A DNA stretch of 23,639 nt from NCBI GenBank assembly GCA_964512165.1, contig CAZEHQ010000041.1, forward strand, positions 1 through 23,639, in the 5' to 3' direction. Under the pieces are notes generated by a model, which saw only the letters and a list, made by a program, of their open reading frames with translations, did no database searches and was not told the DNA's origin. The position numbers and the translations under genes were made by a program. This DNA is from UBA8231 sp964512165 (lineage in GTDB: Bacteria; Latescibacterota; UBA2968; UBA8231). How positions within the stretch are numbered: the first letter of the stretch is position 1; each line of letters begins with the position of its first letter. Shown piece after piece: positions 6,509-14,194 of the stretch.

Positions 6509-8199
6509 CCCGCCTCCTCCGCCGGCAACAGGCCCGGGCGGACCATCAGGGTCTTCTCCCGCCTCACAGAGGCCAGACCCGGCGGTCCACCCCTGGGCCT
6601 GGAGACGTACTTGGCGAGGGTATAGATGACGGGGACCTTGCCGGCCGTGCGGCCCTTGCTCCACCAGGCGGCCACCGCCGCCGCCTCCTCGAGGGTCTTC
6701 CGCGACGGCTCGTCCTTGCGCCCCTCGCGGCGCAGGATCACGTGGGAGCCGGAGTAGCCCCGGGCGTGGAACCAGAAGTCGTTCTGGGAAGCCAGGCGGT
6801 GGGAGAGCCGGTCGTTCTCCTGGTTGTTGCGTCCGGCCCACACCGACCAGCCCGAGGAGGTTCGGTAGCGGCGCGGGTGCGCAGGCGGGTCCTGCCCTCC
6901 GGCCGAGGCCGCTCCTCCGCCAGGCCTGTGCAGGCCCAGGTCCTGCTCCCAGCGCTCCATCTCCTTCTCCGTCAACTGGCCGTCTCCGTTCTCCCCGAGC
7001 CTCATCAGGAGAACGCGGGTCTGCTCCAACTGCTCCTCCACCCGCTGCAGGCGCGGGGGCAGCGCCTCCAGCCTGCGCCGCAGGCGCCGCGCCCGCTTGA
7101 GCATGCGGCCGGCCTGGCCCACCGGCGACCGCCCCGGCTCCAGCTCGACGACGATGGGCGCCGCCGACGGGTCGTGGACGTCGGTCACCTCGAGACGGCC
7201 CGGACCCCTGGCGCCCGGGTCGCCGGCGGCCATCAGGGAATGGGCGGACCGCTCGAGATGGTCCACCTGGCGGGCGTCCTCGAGATCGGAGACCAACGCC
7301 GCCCTGCGGCGCTCGAGCCGGCCGGCGGCCCGGCTCAGCCGCGAGCGCTGGCCGGCGCCGGCGGAAGCAGCGGCCTCGGCCAGGGGAGCCCGGAGGGCAT
7401 CGCTCACGGAGCCGAAACGCTCCACCTCCGCACCGGCCACGGGCTTCAGCACGGAGACCCGCACCCATCCCCCGCCCGCGGCCCACCGGAACACCTGACG
7501 GTGGCCGCCGAGGTGCAGCCGCCGGCCCGCCTCGTGCAGCCCCTGGGCCACCGCCGGTCCGCAATCGATCACCGGCCGCGACGGCTCCGTTCCCGCCTCA
7601 GCACACCATCGGGCGATGACGTGGCGGTCCAGGCCGGCCAGCGACCGGCGCAGGGCCTCTTCCAGAGTCCCCTCCCCCGCGAGCACCGCCTCCCAGTCCG
7701 TCATCTCGATGGAGGCGGGGTCGAGGCGGCCGGAGAGGCCCGGAGGCCGATGCGGGTCACCCGTGCGCGGCGCCCGCCGATCGCCCCCGGCCGACCAGGT
7801 CCCGAGGACCCGGCCGTGGCGCTCCCCCACGAGGCAGAGCCGGTACCGGGGCGGGACCACCACGATGTGGAGGACGCCGTACGTCGGGTCCCCTGCAGCG
7901 TCCCTGCGCTGCAGGCGGACCCGCAGGACGCGATCGCCATCGGCGCAGGAAACCTCCCCCACACGCGCCCCGAGAAGGTACCGCAGGGAGCGGTCTCCCC
8001 GCTCCTGGCGCTCCGGCGACGGTCCCAGACCAATGCCGCCCGGGGGACCGAAACGGACCTGCAGCGAGTGCTCCGTGGCCCCCTGCGCCTCGAGGGACAT
8101 CCCCTCGGCGTCGGCGGCGGCCAGCCGCAGGCGGCGGCCGCTCCAGGCCGCGTGCAATTCCTCGGATAGCAGCTGGAGCGTGATCCTGTCGAGGAGCAT
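6505..8199 (-). CDS. rqcH: Ribosome quality control factor RqcH (NFACT/FbpA family)
   Basis: A 564-residue NFACT protein. Bacterial RqcH binds stalled 50S subunits carrying nascent peptidyl-tRNA and adds C-terminal alanine tails that mark them for degradation. The NFACT-N domain covers about residues 1-180; the D-R pair known to be needed for tailing is D89-R90 in GDRVLRVRL. A helical/coiled-coil stretch (about 280-430, rich in Arg, Leu, Glu) follows. The NFACT-R domain (about 443-555) contains WSVWAGRNNQENDRLSHR and FWFHARGYSGSHVIL, the family's most conserved block. It lies 42 nt downstream of valS and overlaps ychF by 4 nt. Older databases call it fibronectin-binding protein A, but the DR motif argues for the ribosome role. 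Confidence 0.92.
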   Translation of the reverse strand: MLLDRITLQLLSEELHAAWSGRRLRLAAADAEGMSLEAQGATEHSLQVRFGPPGGIGLGPSPERQERGDRSLRYLLGARVGEVSCADGDRVLRVRLQRRDAAGDPTYGVLHIVVVPPRYRLCLVGERHGRVLGTWSAGGDRRAPRTGDPHRPPGLSGRLDPASIEMTDWEAVLAGEGTLEEALRRSLAGLDRHVIARWCAEAGTEPSRPVIDCGPAVAQGLHEAGRRLHLGGHRQVFRWAAGGGWVRVSVLKPVAGAEVERFGSVSDALRAPLAEAAASAGAGQRSRLSRAAGRLERRRAALVSDLEDARQVDHLERSAHSLMAAGDPGARGPGRLEVTDVHDPSAAPIVVELEPGRSPVGQAGRMLKRARRLRRRLEALPPRLQRVEEQLEQTRVLLMRLGENGDGQLTEKEMERWEQDLGLHRPGGGAASAGGQDPPAHPRRYRTSSGWSVWAGRNNQENDRLSHRLASQNDFWFHARGYSGSHVILRREGRKDEPSRKTLEEAAAVAAWWSKGRTAGKVPVIYTLAKYVSRPRGGPPGLASVRREKTLMVRPGLLPAEEAG

Positions 8200-8241
8200 G
8201 GTTCGGGGATCCTCGGTCGCCGCCGGAATCGGAGCCGCCGC

Positions 8242-11016
8242 TCAGTTGCCGAGCATCTCCAGGCTCGAGGACAGCCTGGCGAGGCTGGCGCGGCACTCCT
8301 CCTGGCGCAGGCGCTCCTTCTCGACCACCGACGCCGGCGCCTTGGACAGGAAGGCCTCGTTGCCGAGCTTGCGCTGCAGGCCCTGCGCCAGGCCCTGCAG
8401 CTTGTCGATCTCCTTGCGCAGCCGGCGCGTCTCGGCATCGACGTCGATCAGCCCCTCGAGGGGGATGAAGACCTGCACCTCCCCCACCACGGCGCTGCCG
8501 GAAGAAGGGGGCTGCGGCAGGCCGACGCCCACCTCGATCGACTCCGCACCGACCAGGGCCTGCAGGTAGGCCCGGCGGCGATCGAGGATGGAGGCGCTCT
8601 CCGGGCCGGTGGTGGAGATCACGAGGGCCACCTGGCGCCCCCGAGGCACGTTGAGCTCGCTGCGGATCGTGCGCGCCGCCGAGATCACCTCCTGCAGAAA
8701 GGCCATCTCCCGCTCGGCGTCGTCGTCCAGATCCCCCTCCTCGGCCACCGGCCAGGAGGCGATCATCAGGCTCTCGGCCTTGTCTTCCACCGGCAGTTGC
8801 TGCCACAGCTCCTCGGTGACGAAGGGCATGATCGGGTGCATCAGGCGCAGGGCCTGCTCGAGGACGGAGACCAGCACGCCCCGTACCTGCCCGCGCTCGG
8901 ACGGCGACCCGGCCAGGAGGCGGGGCTTGGCCAGCTCGATGTACCAGTCGCAGTAGTCCCGCCAGAGAAAGTCGTGGAGCGCCCGGGTGGCCTCGCCGAA
9001 GCGGCAGGACTCCTGGGCCTGGTCGACGAGCTGCACCGTGCGCGCCAGCCGGCTGCAGATCCAGCGGTCGGCGAGATCCTCGAGGGGAGCATCGGTGGAC
9101 GGCGCCCCCTGGCCGTCGAGATTCATCAGCACGTAACGGGCGGAGTTCCACAGCTTGTTGCAGAACCGCCGCCCCGACTCGGCGCTGAGGCTCTCCTTGA
9201 CCTCGTTGTCGGCCACGTCGGCGTCGAAGCGCATGTCCTGGGTGGAGCCGCACTGCGCGAGCAGGCTCCAGCGGGTGGCGTCGGCGCCGTAGAGGCGCAC
9301 CAGGTCGAGGGGATTCAGGCCGGTGCCGAGACTCTTGCTCATCCGCCGACCGTCGCGGGTGAACACCGTGGGGTGCACGAGAACCGTGCGGAAGGGGATC
9401 TGGCCGACGAACTCGAGGGCGGTCATCGCCATACGCAGGACCCAGAGGTAGAGGATCTGACGGTCGGTGATCATGAGGTCCGTGGGGTGGAAGTACTCCA
9501 GATCCTCGGTGGTATCGGGCCATCCCAGGGTGGCGAAGGGCCACAGGGCCGAGGAGAACCACGTGTCGAGCACGTCGGGATCCTGCACGATGCGCCGGCC
9601 CCCGCACTCCGGGCAGGCGGCCGGCGCCTCGACGGCGACCAGCGGCCGGGCGCCGCCCTCCACCGAGACGCGGAAGGCGCCGGCAGCCAGGGCCTCGTCC
9701 CGCCCGTACCCGCTCACCGGCTCCAGGCCTTCGCCCGAGCAGTCGGCGCAGTACCAGGCGGGGATCCGGTGGCCCCACCAGATCTGCCGGGAAAGGGCCC
9801 AGTCGCGGATGTCGTCCAGCCACTCCAGGGCATAGCCCCGGTAGCGGTCGGGCAGGTAGGACACCTGCGCCGCGGCCCTGCCGTCGAGATGGGGCCGCAC
9901 CTTCTCGGCCAGCGGCTTCATGTCCATGAACCACTGCTCCATGGGCAGGGGCTCGATCACCGTCCCGCACTTGTCGTGGTGCGGCACGGCGTGCTCGTAG
10001 TCCTCCGTGGTCACCAGCAGGCCCGCCGACTCCAGGGCGGCCACCACGTTCTTGCGGCACTCGTAGCGGTCCTGACCGGCATAGGCGCCGGCTCGCGAGG
10101 TCATCACCGCGTCGAAACCGATCACGGGGATCTGCTCCAGTCCGTGGCGGGAGCCGATCTCGTAGTCGTTGGGGTCGTGGGCGGGCGTCACCTTCACCGC
10201 CCCCGAGCCCATCTCCGGGTCCGCATGTTCGTCGGCGACGATCGGGATCGGCCGGTCCATGAGGGGCAGCATCACCTGCCCCCCGAGGGCGGCCTTCCAG
10301 CGCTCGTCGCCGGGATGGACGGCGACGCCCGTGTCCCCGAGCATGGTCTCGGGCCGGGTGGTGGCCACCACCACGTCGGGGCCGCCGTCGAGGCCGGGAT
10401 AGCGGATGTGCCAGAGCCGCCCCTGGGTCGGGATCTCCTCGGTCTCCAGGTCGGAGATGACGCTGCCGCATCGGGGGCACCAGTTGATCATCCGGGTACC
10501 GCGGTAGATCCAGCCCTTCTCGTGGAACCTCCGGAAAGCCTCGAGGACGGCGGCGATGTAACCGTCGTCCAGGGTGAAGCGGCTGCGCTCCCAGTCGTAG
10601 CTGCAGCCCAGCTTGCGCATCTGGTCGTAGATCGCCTCGCCGTAGGTCTCGCGCCAGGCCCGGATGCGCTCCACCAGGCCCTCCCGCCCGAGGTCGTGGC
10701 GGGTCCGGCCCTCCTCCTGGTGCAACTGCTCCTCCACCTTCATCTGGGTGGCGATGCCGGCGTGGTCGGTGCCGGGCAGCACCAGCGCCTCGTACCCCTG
10801 CATGCGCTTGCGGCGGATGACGTTGTCGTGGATCGCGTGCTGCACGGCGTGGCCCATGTGCAGCTCGCCGGTGACGTTGGGTGGCGGAATGGTGATGCAG
10901 TAGGGGGTGCGGTCCGGGTTCGGACGGGCGCCGAACCAGCCCGCCGACTCCCAGCGCCCGTACCAGCTCCGCTCGCAGCGCTCGGGGTCGTATCGCTTGG
11001 GCAGTTCGCCGCTCAT
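8242..11016 (-). CDS. valS: Valine--tRNA ligase
   Basis: A 924-residue class I aminoacyl-tRNA synthetase charging tRNA-Val. The HIGH motif is in PPPNVTGELHMGHA near the N-terminus and KMSKS is RRMSKSLGTGLNP. The editing (CP1) domain shows VVATTRPETMLGDTGVAVHP and later HDPNDYEIG. A Cys pair set (YCADCSGEG and CPECGG) suggests a zinc knuckle. The WFSSALWPFATLGWP stretch is typical of ValRS. The C-terminal end has the ValRS coiled-coil arm (LRKEIDKLQGLAQGLQRKLG) that contacts tRNA. The frame is open upstream to 11103, but the promoter -10 at 11075-11080 lies inside that extension, and similarity starts at SGELPKRYDPERCE, so ATG 11016 is the start. It is first in a valS-rqcH-ychF unit. Confidence 0.97.
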   Translation of the reverse strand: MSGELPKRYDPERCERSWYGRWESAGWFGARPNPDRTPYCITIPPPNVTGELHMGHAVQHAIHDNVIRRKRMQGYEALVLPGTDHAGIATQMKVEEQLHQEEGRTRHDLGREGLVERIRAWRETYGEAIYDQMRKLGCSYDWERSRFTLDDGYIAAVLEAFRRFHEKGWIYRGTRMINWCPRCGSVISDLETEEIPTQGRLWHIRYPGLDGGPDVVVATTRPETMLGDTGVAVHPGDERWKAALGGQVMLPLMDRPIPIVADEHADPEMGSGAVKVTPAHDPNDYEIGSRHGLEQIPVIGFDAVMTSRAGAYAGQDRYECRKNVVAALESAGLLVTTEDYEHAVPHHDKCGTVIEPLPMEQWFMDMKPLAEKVRPHLDGRAAAQVSYLPDRYRGYALEWLDDIRDWALSRQIWWGHRIPAWYCADCSGEGLEPVSGYGRDEALAAGAFRVSVEGGARPLVAVEAPAACPECGGRRIVQDPDVLDTWFSSALWPFATLGWPDTTEDLEYFHPTDLMITDRQILYLWVLRMAMTALEFVGQIPFRTVLVHPTVFTRDGRRMSKSLGTGLNPLDLVRLYGADATRWSLLAQCGSTQDMRFDADVADNEVKESLSAESGRRFCNKLWNSARYVLMNLDGQGAPSTDAPLEDLADRWICSRLARTVQLVDQAQESCRFGEATRALHDFLWRDYCDWYIELAKPRLLAGSPSERGQVRGVLVSVLEQALRLMHPIMPFVTEELWQQLPVEDKAESLMIASWPVAEEGDLDDDAEREMAFLQEVISAARTIRSELNVPRGRQVALVISTTGPESASILDRRRAYLQALVGAESIEVGVGLPQPPSSGSAVVGEVQVFIPLEGLIDVDAETRRLRKEIDKLQGLAQGLQRKLGNEAFLSKAPASVVEKERLRQEECRASLARLSSSLEMLGN

Positions 11017-11074
11017 TTCGATCTCGGAGGATGACTTCGTTGAATGCTGTAACCGCGTGTCGGATAAGCAGTTC

Positions 11075-11103
11075 AATATAGGAGGGCAGGTTGAGAATGA
11101 CAA
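11075..11103 (-). promoter_or_regulatory. Sigma70-type promoter for valS-rqcH-ychF
   Basis: On the minus strand TTGTCA (11103-11098) and TATATT (11080-11075) are 17 nt apart; both boxes match the consensus at 5 of 6 positions. The start point would be near 11068, giving a leader of about 50 nt. There is no room for a T-box leader. Confidence 0.72.
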
Positions 11104-11140
11104 TCCTCAGGAGCCATCGAAAGGGGTTGGGGGATGGGCT

Positions 11141-11169
11141 TTGCGGTCCTCGGGAGGGGCTTCTATACT
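11141..11169 (+). promoter_or_regulatory. Candidate sigma70-type promoter for murQ
   Basis: TTGCGG (11141-11146) and TATACT (11164-11169) are separated by 17 nt. The -10 matches 5 of 6 positions, the -35 only 3 of 6. The leader to the murQ ATG would be about 50 nt. It is divergent from the valS promoter, with 37 nt between the two -35 boxes. Confidence 0.5.
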
Positions 11170-11227
11170 TGCCCGGCCGCAACCGTATCAACCCGCTTCG
11201 CCCCAGCCGATTCGAAGCCGTGAGCCG

Positions 11228-12136
11228 ATGACCGACTGGTCTTCCCTGTCGACGGAACAGCGCAATCCGGCCAGCGCGGGGATGGACGAGCTGGGAACCC
11301 TCGACCTCGTGCGCCTGATCAACCGGGAGGACTCGTGCGTGCCCTCGGCGGTCGGGCGAGTGGCGCCCGAACTGGCCGCGGCCGTCGACCGCGTGGTCGA
11401 GGCGATCCGGGCGGGGGGCCGCCTGCTCTACGCCGGCGCCGGGACCAGCGGGCGGCTGGGGATCCTCGACGCCTCGGAGTGTCCGCCCACGTTCGGCACC
11501 GACCCCGACTTGGTGCAGGGCCTGATCGCCGGGGGCGAGGGCGCCGTGTTCCGGGCCGTGGAGGGGGCCGAGGACAACCCTCGGGGCGCCGTGCCGGACC
11601 TCGAAGCCCGCGGCCTGCGCCCGCCGGACATCGTCACCGGCATCGCCGCCAGCGGCGTCACCCCCTGGGTCCTCGGCGCCCTGGCCCACGCTCGTTCCCT
11701 GGGTTGCACGACGATCCTGGTTACCTGCAGCGCATCGGCCGCCGCCGCGGTGGAGGCGGACGTGAAGATCGTGCCCGAAGTCGGCCCAGAGGTCGTCACC
11801 GGGTCCACCCGCCTCAAGGCGGGCACGGCGACCAAGCTGGTCCTCAACACCCTGACCACCGCGGCCATGGTCCGTCTGGGCAAGACCTTCGGCAACCTCA
11901 TGGTCGATCTGCGGCCGACGAACGCGAAGCTGCGAGACCGCAGTTGCCGGATCCTGGCGGCCCTTACGGGGATCGACCCCCAGGGGGCTCACCGCCAACT
12001 GGAGACCGCCGGCTGGGACCTGAAGCTGGCCCTGGTGATGGAGACCTGCGGCGTCGACGCCGCCCACGCCCGGAGGTTGCTGGCGGCCAGCGGCGGGCAC
12101 GTGAAAGGCGCCGTCGCCGGCGCCGGGGGCCGATGA
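11228..12136 (+). CDS. murQ: N-acetylmuramic acid 6-phosphate etherase
   Basis: A 302-residue SIS-fold enzyme that removes lactate from MurNAc-6-phosphate to give GlcNAc-6-phosphate in cell-wall recycling or uptake. The N-terminus has TEQRNPASAGMDELGTLDLVRLIN, the family opening. GRLLYAGAGTSGRLGILDASE (65-85) is the SIS phosphate-sugar loop. E84 and E115 (in VEGAEDN) correspond to the catalytic Glu83 and Glu114 of E. coli MurQ. VTGIAASGVTPWVLGAL and LVVP-like KLVLNTLTTAAMVRLGKTFGNLMVDL complete the fold. The frame is open further upstream, but ATG 11228 lies after the promoter and opens the conserved sequence. No clear Shine-Dalgarno precedes it. The next gene starts at the very next base after the stop. 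No AnmK, NagZ or MurNAc transporter gene is nearby. Confidence 0.95.
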   Translation: MTDWSSLSTEQRNPASAGMDELGTLDLVRLINREDSCVPSAVGRVAPELAAAVDRVVEAIRAGGRLLYAGAGTSGRLGILDASECPPTFGTDPDLVQGLIAGGEGAVFRAVEGAEDNPRGAVPDLEARGLRPPDIVTGIAASGVTPWVLGALAHARSLGCTTILVTCSASAAAAVEADVKIVPEVGPEVVTGSTRLKAGTATKLVLNTLTTAAMVRLGKTFGNLMVDLRPTNAKLRDRSCRILAALTGIDPQGAHRQLETAGWDLKLALVMETCGVDAAHARRLLAASGGHVKGAVAGAGGR

Positions 12137-13084
12137 GTGCAGACCCGCACTCTCGGCTCGACGGACCTGCGAGTCTCCGCCCTGGGCCTGGGCACGGTGG
12201 AGCTGGGTATCCCCTACGGGATCGGCACACCGCCGCCCCCGGACGACCGCCTCTGCCTGCGGCTGCTCCACCGGGCGCGCGACCGGGGCGTGACCTACAT
12301 CGATACGGCCCCGGCCTACGGACGCAGCGAGGAACTCGTGGGCCGCGCCTTCCCCGGTGCCCGGGGTGTCGTGGTGGCCACCAAGGTCTCCCTCCGCGAT
12401 GAGGCCGGCGGCCTCCTGCCGCCGCAGCGCCTGTCCCGGGCGATAGGCGACTCGGTCGACCGCAGCCGCCGCAGACTCTCCGTGGAAACCCTCGACCTGC
12501 TGCAGATCCACAACCTCGGCCGAGGCGATCTGAGCGAGGCGCTGCTGGCGGCCATGTCCGAGCAGGTCGAGGCGGGACACGTGCGCCACTGGGGCGTGTC
12601 CACCTACGGCCGGCTGGCGCCCCGGGAGGCGCTGCGCCACAGGCGGTCCGTCCACGTGCTGCAGGTGGCCTACAGCCTTCTCGACCGTACCCTCGAGGAG
12701 GAGATCCTGCCCCGCTGCCGCGAGCGGGACGTGGGCCTCGTGGTGCGCTCCGTCTTCCTGCAGGGCGTGCTCTCGACGAGGCGGCGGCGCCTCGGGCGCC
12801 GCCTCGAGCCGCTGCGGCGAGCCGCCGACGCGGCCGCCCGGGTCGCCGACGGCCTCGGGATCGACCTGCCCGATCTCGCCTTGCGCTTCGCCTTTCACGA
12901 GTCTCGAGCCCACGTAACCCTCGTCGGCACGGCTCACCCGGATGAGCTCGACGCCAATCTGCGCGCCCTCGCGGCAGGGCCTCTCCCCTCCGACGCGGTG
13001 GCCGAGTTGCGCCGAATCCACGTCGAGGACGAGAGTCTGCTCAACCCCGGAACCTGGAACCCGCTCCCGGAAGGCCCGAACTGA
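12137..13084 (+). CDS. Aldo/keto reductase family oxidoreductase
   Basis: A 315-residue NAD(P)H-dependent (beta/alpha)8-barrel reductase. The catalytic tetrad of the family is visible as D56 and Y61 (TYIDTAPAYGRSE), K83 (VVATKVS) and H125 (LLQIHN). The opening RTLGSTDLRVSALGLGTVELG and the late ALRFAFHESRAHVTLVGTAHPDELDANLRAL are standard. The start is a GTG placed immediately after the murQ TGA, with no gap, so translation is probably coupled. The stop overlaps the next ATG by 1 nt (TGATG). The substrate cannot be told from sequence. Its place between murQ and a D-amino-acid-type PLP enzyme suggests a sugar- or hydroxyacid-related aldehyde, but that is a guess. Confidence 0.9.
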   Translation: MQTRTLGSTDLRVSALGLGTVELGIPYGIGTPPPPDDRLCLRLLHRARDRGVTYIDTAPAYGRSEELVGRAFPGARGVVVATKVSLRDEAGGLLPPQRLSRAIGDSVDRSRRRLSVETLDLLQIHNLGRGDLSEALLAAMSEQVEAGHVRHWGVSTYGRLAPREALRHRRSVHVLQVAYSLLDRTLEEEILPRCRERDVGLVVRSVFLQGVLSTRRRRLGRRLEPLRRAADAAARVADGLGIDLPDLALRFAFHESRAHVTLVGTAHPDELDANLRALAAGPLPSDAVAELRRIHVEDESLLNPGTWNPLPEGPN

Positions 13085-14187
13085 TGCCGGATACATCTCC
13101 GTTGATCGGTGTGGCGGTGGACGAACTCGACACGCCCGCTCTGCTCGTCGACCTGGATCGCTTCGAAGCCAACGTCGCCCACCTGGCCGGGTACTGCCGG
13201 GACCACGGTGTCGCCTGGCGCCCTCACAGCAAGTGCCACAAGAGCCCGGAGATCGCCGCCATCGAGCGCGCCGCCGGCGCCATCGGTGTCACCTGCGCCA
13301 AGCTCAGCGAGGCGCAGATCATGGCCGACCACGGGATCGACGAGGTCCTGCTGGCCAACCAGGTCATCTCCCATTCCAAGCTGCGCCGGCTGTCCCTGCT
13401 TCAGGAGCGGGCGCGGGTCATCGGCATCGTCGACGCCTCCGAAGCGGTGCACGCCGCATCGGCTGCCGGCGTGGAGACGGGCCTGCCGATTCCGCTGCTC
13501 GTCGACGTCGACATCGGAATGCACCGTACCGGGGTGCCGCCGGAGGCGGTGCTTCCCTTGGCGCGCATGATCGCCGAGGCGCCCGGCACCCGGCTCCTCG
13601 GAGTGATGGGATACGAGGGCCACGTCCTCTCCGAGCATCCGCCCGAGGTCAAGGAACGGGCCTGCCACGAGGCCCTCGCCCATCTCGGGCGGGCTCGGGA
13701 CGAGCTGCTGACCGACGGCCTCCCCGGTGAGATCGTCTCGGCGGGAGGCACCGGGTCGTACGCCCTCACCGCCGCCTGGGAGGGGGTCACGGAGATCCAG
13801 GCCGGAGGCGGGATCTTCATGGACGCCATGTACCGCGAGAAGTGTCATGTGGGCGAAGAACTCGGTTACGCCCTGACCGTGCTGGCCAGCGTCACCGGGC
13901 GCCACGACGGCCACATCGTCCTCGACTCGGGGTTCAAGACCTTGTCGGCCTTCCATCACCCTCCCCGCGCCTTCGGCCGCGACGACCTCGAGTTCCGCTA
14001 CCTCTCCGCCGAGCACGGCGTCTTCGACATCCGCCCGGGCCACGCCGGCCCCGCCCTCGGAGAGCGCATCCACCTGCTGCCGGGGTACGGCGACTCGACG
14101 ACCGTCCTCCACGACGCCTTTCTCGGGGTTCGCCAGGGGCGCGTCGAGTGCCAGTGGGACATCCTCGGCCGGGGAGCCCTCACCTGA
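13084..14187 (+). CDS. D-threonine aldolase / D-serine dehydratase-like fold-type III PLP enzyme
   Basis: A 367-residue protein with an alanine-racemase-type barrel at the N-terminus and a DSD1-like C-terminal domain. DTPALLVDLDRFEANV (16-31) and WRPHSKCHKSPEIA (45-58) are the family signatures; K50 is the expected PLP lysine. VDVDIGMHRTGV and GYEGHVL follow, then EIVSAGGTGSYALTA and EIQAGGGIFMDAMY, which bind the cofactor phosphate. In D-threonine aldolases and eukaryotic-type D-serine dehydratases a C-terminal His plus Asp or Cys holds a divalent metal. Here the matching loop reads LPGYGDSTTV, with Y335 where the His is expected and D337 kept. So metal use, and the reaction, may differ. Overlap by 1 nt with the upstream reductase places both in one operon. 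Confidence 0.85.
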   Translation: MPDTSPLIGVAVDELDTPALLVDLDRFEANVAHLAGYCRDHGVAWRPHSKCHKSPEIAAIERAAGAIGVTCAKLSEAQIMADHGIDEVLLANQVISHSKLRRLSLLQERARVIGIVDASEAVHAASAAGVETGLPIPLLVDVDIGMHRTGVPPEAVLPLARMIAEAPGTRLLGVMGYEGHVLSEHPPEVKERACHEALAHLGRARDELLTDGLPGEIVSAGGTGSYALTAAWEGVTEIQAGGGIFMDAMYREKCHVGEELGYALTVLASVTGRHDGHIVLDSGFKTLSAFHHPPRAFGRDDLEFRYLSAEHGVFDIRPGHAGPALGERIHLLPGYGDSTTVLHDAFLGVRQGRVECQWDILGRGALT

Positions 14188-14194
14188 CGGCCTC

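Noticed and set aside
8797..11034. 745-codon plus-strand frame opposite valS
   Set aside because: It is a mirror frame of the valS coding sequence with no recognisable domain or ribosome site.
11017..11067. T-box leader for valS
   Set aside because: The predicted leader is only about 50 nt, too short for a T-box, and no T-box sequence is visible.
11091..11111. Fur-box-like inverted repeat (TGAGAATGACAATCCTCA) overlapping the valS -35
   Set aside because: Only one half matches the Fur 7-1-7 pattern; the second half is poor and neither valS nor murQ is a typical iron-regulated gene.
7757..13096. Very long open frame on the minus strand (about 1779 codons) across rqcH, valS and murQ
   Set aside because: It runs in the wrong frame over three well-recognised genes, is Arg/Gly/Pro-rich and shows no domain. 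Long antisense and shifted frames are expected at this GC content because stop codons are rare.
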